Below are positions 5,921-8,275 of a stretch of 8,275 nucleotides of DNA, in pieces. The position numbers and the translations under genes were made by a program. The stretch lies in NCBI RefSeq assembly GCF_047553015.1, contig NZ_CP180216.1, forward strand, positions 1-8,275. The letters are read 5' to 3'. The notes beneath the pieces are model-generated. The model had not been told where the DNA came from, made no database searches, and saw only the letters and a program-made list of their open reading frames with translations. Origin of the DNA: Carnobacterium_A sp047553015 (lineage in GTDB: Bacteria; Bacillota; Bacilli; Lactobacillales; Carnobacteriaceae). Position 1 is the stretch's first letter, and the number at the start of each line of letters is the position of its first letter.

Positions 5921-5959
5921 TAAGATTATTGATACACGATTCTATGTCATTTCATGTAT
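5921..5959 (+). repeat. Array repeat copy 7 (last clear copy)
   Basis: TAAGATTATTG (a diverged form of the AAGGTTC lead) precedes the core at 5932-5959: left arm ATACACGATTC, centre TATGTC, right arm ATTTCATGTAT. It lies between convergent 3' ends: 22 bp after the plus-strand stop and 5 bp before the stop of the minus-strand gene. Confidence 0.8.
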
Positions 5960-5964
5960 CTTTT

Positions 5965-6156
5965 TCATTTGTTTTTACTTAATTTATTAAATAATCTGGA
6001 ATAGAGATACCAATTAAAACAAATAACAAAAAAGTACAAAATACCAGGAACCCATAACAAGCTACCGTCACGTTTGACATATGCAGCATACACAAATCCA
6101 AGGAAAACTAGCATAGCAATTGCAATTAAATGAACGAATATTTTCGTTACTTTCAT
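5965..6156 (-). CDS. Small two-helix membrane protein of unknown function
   Basis: A 63-residue protein with hydrophobic helices at about 5-26 and 33-52, and a basic tail (SRLFNKLSKNK). The minus-strand ribosome binding site TAGGAGT (6172-6166) precedes ATG 6156 with about nine bases of spacing. It follows a 36-residue gene on the same strand by 23 bp, so the two probably form a small operon. I do not recognise the family. Confidence 0.65.
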   Translation of the reverse strand: MKVTKIFVHLIAIAMLVFLGFVYAAYVKRDGSLLWVPGILYFFVICFNWYLYSRLFNKLSKNK

Positions 6157-6179
6157 ATCAATTTTACTCCTATTCGTAT

Positions 6180-6290
6180 TTAATATAATTTAAAAAGCAC
6201 ACCAATCAAGAAGGCAAAGGTAGCTCCATAAATGATCCATTTTCTATTAGCCCAATTTCTTTTAATTCTTTCTAATAGTCTAGCTCCCAT
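6180..6290 (-). CDS. Small membrane peptide of 36 residues
   Basis: A very short gene: MGARLLERIKRNWANRKW then IIYGATFAFLIGVLFKLY. The first half is basic and amphipathic. Residues 18-33 are hydrophobic and long enough for one membrane pass. The minus-strand ribosome binding site TAGGAGA (6304-6298) is strong, with about eight bases to ATG 6290. That is the main support. Its stop is 23 bp before the start of the 63-residue gene, and both would be transcribed together from a promoter to the right (a TATAAT-like sequence is present near 6320-6312 on the minus strand). The role is unknown. The basic amphipathic plus hydrophobic design would suit a membrane-active or membrane-associated peptide. 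Confidence 0.6.
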   Translation of the reverse strand: MGARLLERIKRNWANRKWIIYGATFAFLIGVLFKLY

Positions 6291-6304
6291 TTAATTATCT
6301 CCTA

Positions 6305-6551
6305 ACGAGTTGTTATTATAGATTATGTCCTTTTTCATTACATTATATTCTACATCGACATATAATTCTAATTTATATAAAATGAATAAGGTCTACCCAA
6401 AATCGACAGGCAGCAGCCATTGATCTGATTGAATTTCTACTGTCGTTTATAAGTGTCTTTTAATTCTATCTAGGCGTAAAAAAAATCTTATTAAAACAAT
6501 GTTTTTTTGTATTTATTTTATAAATTTTCGCAATACTTAATATAACCATAA
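6305..6551. other. Non-coding stretch between the array and the toxin-antitoxin operon
   Basis: No gene is visible. It probably holds the minus-strand promoter of the small membrane operon at its left end. The 6404-6445 part has a slightly higher GC content and contains CGACAG (6404-6409) with CTGTCG (6440-6445) as a short inverted pair. AAGGTCTACCCAA (6388-6400) resembles the lead and left arm of repeat copy 2, but no right arm follows, so I do not count it as a copy. Confidence 0.5.
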
Positions 6552-6580
6552 TTGACAATATATCATTCATGATATATTGT
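6552..6580 (+). promoter_or_regulatory. Toxin-antitoxin promoter with embedded palindromic operator
   Basis: A consensus -35 TTGACA (6552-6557) is followed 17 bp later by TATTGT (6575-6580), with TATATT at 6573 as the alternative. ACAATATATCAT (6555-6566) and ATGATATATTGT (6569-6580) are a perfect 12-bp inverted repeat with two bases between. It covers everything from the -35 to the -10. A regulator bound here would block RNA polymerase, as expected for autoregulation by the antitoxin or the toxin-antitoxin complex. Confidence 0.8.
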
Positions 6581-6610
6581 AGGTTTATAAAGAACGTGAT
6601 CGGAGTGGTT

Positions 6611-6973
6611 ATGAAAAAATATGACGTTGAAATCTATGAAGATAAAAAAGGGTATAGCCAAATAATGGAATGGATTAAAGAACTCGATAATCATTTAACC
6701 AAAGAAAATAAATCAACATTGAAAAAACTTTACTATCAAATTGAACGATTAGAATACGATGGAACCTTTGTAGGAGAGCCTCTTGTCAAACAAATTGACG
6801 GTAAACTTTGGGAGCTTCGACCCGTCCCTAATCGCGTCTTCTTTGCAAGCTTAGAAGATAATCAATTGGTTTTACTCCATCAGTTTAGGAAAAAAACACA
6901 AAAAACACCGAAAAGAGAAATCGAACAAGCTAAACGCGAATTAACGGACTGGATAAAACGTAAGAAAGGATGA
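6611..6973 (+). CDS. HigB-like toxin, phage Gp49/RelE-superfamily (PF05973 type)
   Basis: Predicted mRNA-interferase toxin of 120 residues. The family cuts mRNA at the ribosome. Recognisable features are the N-terminal strand KYDVEIYED, the helix GYSQIMEWIKELD (14-26), EPLVKQIDGKLWELRP (56-71) with a following Arg75, and the C-terminal block LLHQFRKKTQKTP (88-100), which in this family carries basic and catalytic residues. The start is ATG 6611 after CGGAG (6601-6605). The frame is open from an ATG at 6569, but that codon lies inside the promoter palindrome, so it cannot be the real start. Toxin precedes antitoxin, the HigBA order. The stop overlaps the sequence around the next gene's ribosome binding site, indicating translational coupling. 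Confidence 0.88.
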   Translation: MKKYDVEIYEDKKGYSQIMEWIKELDNHLTKENKSTLKKLYYQIERLEYDGTFVGEPLVKQIDGKLWELRPVPNRVFFASLEDNQLVLLHQFRKKTQKTPKREIEQAKRELTDWIKRKKG

Positions 6974-6978
6974 TTACA

Positions 6979-7254
6979 GTGAAATGGACAGATGTAAAGC
7001 AAGAAATTAATAGCCTTTCACAAGAAGATAAAACATTGATTGAGTTGACGGCTTTATTAGCTAGTATTCGAAAAGATAAAAATATTACTCAAAAAGAGTT
7101 AGCTGAAAAAGTTCATGTTTCTCAAGCACAAATAGCTCGTGTAGAAAATTATTCTTACACTCCTACGTTAAAAACGATTACAAAAATTGCTACCGGCTTG
7201 AATTTAGAATTAGCCTTTATTGATCGGTCGACAAATGAGCTCGTAAAGAGTTAA
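6979..7254 (+). CDS. HigA-like antitoxin, XRE-family helix-turn-helix
   Basis: Antitoxin and autorepressor of 91 residues. It should bind and neutralise the toxin encoded just upstream and repress the operon at the palindrome 6555-6580. The helix-turn-helix is at about 36-56 (ITQKELAEKVHVSQAQIARV), followed by TPTLKTITKIATGLNLEL, typical of XRE/HigA proteins. The N-terminal 30 residues (KWTDVKQEINSLSQEDKTLI) would contact the toxin. I place the start at GTG 6979 because AAAGGA (6965-6970) is eight bases upstream. The ATG at 6970, overlapping the toxin stop, would add three residues but has no room for a ribosome binding site. Confidence 0.87.
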   Translation: MKWTDVKQEINSLSQEDKTLIELTALLASIRKDKNITQKELAEKVHVSQAQIARVENYSYTPTLKTITKIATGLNLELAFIDRSTNELVKS

Positions 7255-7374
7255 ATTAAATTCTTTTCACTTTTGTTCATTGTTTTCAATTTATGAAAAA
7301 TAGAGAGAATTAAACTTAATTTTTTTAGACATGAGCAAAGCGAATTTTTAAATTCCGTAGGAATTTTCACACAT

Positions 7375-7426
7375 AAAAAAGAAACCTAAAAGATCACTTG
7401 GAAAGTGTTTTTTTAGGTTTCTTTTT
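7375..7426. terminator. Strong bidirectional intrinsic terminator after the toxin-antitoxin operon
   Basis: GAAACCTAAA (7381-7390) pairs with TTTAGGTTTC (7412-7421). Inside it CACTT (7395-7399) pairs with AAGTG (7403-7407) around a GGA loop. The stem is flanked by six As on the left and five Ts on the right, so it can terminate from both sides. It separates the toxin-antitoxin operon from the oriT region. Confidence 0.85.
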
Positions 7427-7436
7427 GGCTTTTAGC

Positions 7437-7471
7437 ACACACGATAGAAATCGTGTGTAAGTGCGCCCTTT
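7437..7471 (+). other. oriT-like site 1 (inverted repeat plus MOBQ-type nic sequence)
   Basis: ACACACGAT (7437-7445) and ATCGTGTGT (7450-7458) form a perfect 9-bp inverted repeat with a 4-base loop. It is directly followed by TAAGTGCGCCCT (7458-7469), the nic-region sequence of RSF1010/pIP501/pSK41-type (MOBQ) transfer origins. In that family the relaxase binds the hairpin and nicks within the GCGCCC region. No relaxase gene is in the window, so mobilisation would need one in trans or beyond the edge. Confidence 0.75.
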
Positions 7472-7491
7472 CTCAATTCTTTAAACTGCAA

Positions 7492-7529
7492 CCACCATTT
7501 TGAAAAAGTGGGGTATAAGTGCGCCCTTT
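7492..7529 (+). other. oriT-like site 2 (second hairpin plus the same nic sequence)
   Basis: CCAC and TTTT (7492-7501, with CA bulged) can pair with AAAA and GTGG (7504-7511). Then follows TAAGTGCGCCCT (7516-7527), identical over 12 bases and beyond to site 1. The two sites are 58 bp apart in the same orientation but have unrelated stem sequences, so a relaxase that reads the stem would tell them apart. Confidence 0.75.
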
Positions 7530-7914
7530 GTTTAAAATACAAAGAAGGATAGATCAAAAAAATTAATAGAAAGAATATAAAATCTAAAATAAAAAAGAGA
7601 AAAAGAGACAAAGTGATCTTCGTTTATCTTTTTTATTTTTCCTTATTTTTAAAAAAATCGAGCAAAGCGACAACAACCTTTTGTACTTATTTTGAAAAAA
7701 ATAAAGATGAAAGAGCGTAAGGTTATAGGAAGTTTCCTATCAGGTCAAAACAACGTTTTGGGGTTTGTAATCACAAACCCATTGCCTGCCAAACAAGAAG
7801 TTAACAGTTGAAAATCAGAACTCGTTCGTTAAATAAAAAAATGGTCTAATCTATTTTTCTTTAAAAAATTAGTTAACACTTTTTTTTAAAAAACGAATCG
7901 TTAGGAGCTTAGAC
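7530..7914. other. Non-coding region with several inverted repeats
   Basis: No gene is visible. Three inverted repeats stand out. AAAATAAAAAAGA (7586-7598) pairs with TCTTTTTTATTTT (7627-7639) over 13 bp. ATAGGAA (7725-7731) pairs with TTCCTAT (7734-7740). GGGTTTGT (7761-7768) pairs with ACAAACCC (7773-7780) around AATC. The motif GAGCAAAGCGA occurs at 7660-7670. Lying just after the oriT sites, these could be transfer-region protein sites, a single-strand initiation structure, or transcription signals. None can be assigned. Confidence 0.5.
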
Positions 7915-8127
7915 ATGAATCAAAAAACTTTTTGGATACTAGCTATTACCTATGCAGCGATAACGTTTATTTTTAACAATGTGTTCAATACAGCTTTTGG
8001 TGCTTTCTTAATGACGTTAAGTTCTTTTGCAGTAGCTTTTACTATTCTTTCGTTTATTTATCTGTTGATTCAATCTTTTTTACGTCCATTTTTTTGTTCT
8101 CATAAGAAAGATCAAACGAATAAATGA
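7915..8127 (+). CDS. Small two-helix membrane protein of unknown function
   Basis: A 70-residue protein with hydrophobic helices at about 5-22 and 28-53 and a polar C-terminus (CSHKKDQTNK). The ribosome binding site AGGAG (7903-7907) sits seven bases before ATG 7915. It is the only gene to the right of the oriT sites and is followed by a hairpin at 8150. I do not recognise the family. Small membrane proteins are common next to mobilisation regions, but nothing ties this one to transfer. Confidence 0.65.
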   Translation: MNQKTFWILAITYAAITFIFNNVFNTAFGAFLMTLSSFAVAFTILSFIYLLIQSFLRPFFCSHKKDQTNK

Positions 8128-8149
8128 AAAAGATTTAAATATAATCCAC

Positions 8150-8186
8150 TTAAAACGACTTATAATACTATTTAAAGTCGTTTTAA
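8150..8186 (+). terminator. Hairpin after the last gene, possible terminator
   Basis: TTAAAACGACTT (8150-8161) and AAGTCGTTTTAA (8175-8186) are perfect 12-bp complements with a 13-base loop, starting 22 bp after the stop at 8127. The TTTT is within the stem and no long T-tract follows, so termination is likely but not certain. The last 89 bases of the window show nothing I can assign. Confidence 0.5.
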
Positions 8187-8275
8187 CGAACTTTAAAGCT
8201 AATTGCTCGTATTTATACATAAATAGCTTAGAAACGATTTAAACGGTCTTTTTTAAATGATTCTAGCCTTTGGGG

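Noticed and set aside
1990..5959. CRISPR array
   Set aside because: The repeats are hundreds of bases apart with genes between them, and spacing is not uniform. There are no cas genes.
6353..6384. Possible ninth array core (ACATATAATTC then TAATTTATATA)
   Set aside because: It needs a gap in the centre and lacks the conserved CATGTAT right arm. In such AT-rich DNA this is too weak to count.
6388..6410. Array repeat or insertion-sequence end at AAGGTCTACCCAA
   Set aside because: It resembles repeat copy 2 over about a dozen bases, but no right arm follows. No matching inverted end or transposase is present.
6569..6610. N-terminal extension of the toxin from ATG 6569
   Set aside because: That codon is inside the promoter palindrome and likely upstream of the transcript start. 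ATG 6611 has CGGAG at a good distance and matches the family's usual N-terminus.

Overview
The window looks like part, or possibly most, of a small theta-replicating, mobilisable plasmid from a low-GC Gram-positive bacterium of the order Lactobacillales (Enterococcus, Carnobacterium, Lactobacillus and similar genera). The evidence is the very AT-rich DNA, the strong AGGAGG-type ribosome binding sites, a Rep_3-type initiator behind 22-bp iterons, a DUF536-type replication-associated gene, and MOBQ-like oriT sequences. I cannot tell from the sequence whether the molecule is complete. No relaxase, transposase or integrase is encoded here.

Layout. 1-427: non-coding, AT-rich flank of the origin. 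428-522: four and a bit 22-bp iterons. 540-1934: rep promoter, rep, and the overlapping accessory gene. 1960-6300: an array of mostly single-gene units separated by a direct repeat that is always in the same orientation. 6552-7254: a toxin-first HigB/HigA-like toxin-antitoxin operon with a palindromic operator on its promoter. 7375-7426: a strong, probably bidirectional terminator. 7437-7529: two tandem oriT-like sites. 7530-7914: non-coding DNA rich in inverted repeats. 7915-8127: one small membrane protein gene. 8150-8186: a hairpin, then the window edge.

The array is the notable part. Eight copies of a 28-bp core (starts at 2015, 2723, 3728, 4265, 4728, 4765, 5573 and 5932) keep exact spacing: a left arm close to ATACAYGAYTC, then TA plus four variable bases, then the right arm ATTTCATGTAT. 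The two arms are inverted repeats of each other. Most copies are preceded by GGTTC, and three are preceded by a full hairpin that reads as an intrinsic terminator on the minus strand. Between successive cores there is one gene: acetyltransferase(+), membrane-anchored metallopeptidase(+), anchored protein(-), small anchored protein(-), SpoIIM-like membrane protein(+), two-helix membrane protein(+). After the last core comes a pair of tiny membrane proteins(-). Gene direction varies while the repeat direction does not. One gene per repeat, conserved arms and a variable centre suggest site-specific recombination cassettes (integron-like or pdif-like in logic). The recombinase would have to act from elsewhere. 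This mechanism is inference.

Functionally, the rep genes and the toxin-antitoxin pair would maintain the plasmid, the oriT pair would let it be moved by relaxases supplied in trans, and the array carries accessory cargo biased to small membrane or surface proteins. Several start codons were placed by ribosome binding site position, including TTG and GTG starts, and one 36-residue gene with a good ribosome binding site was found at 6180-6290.
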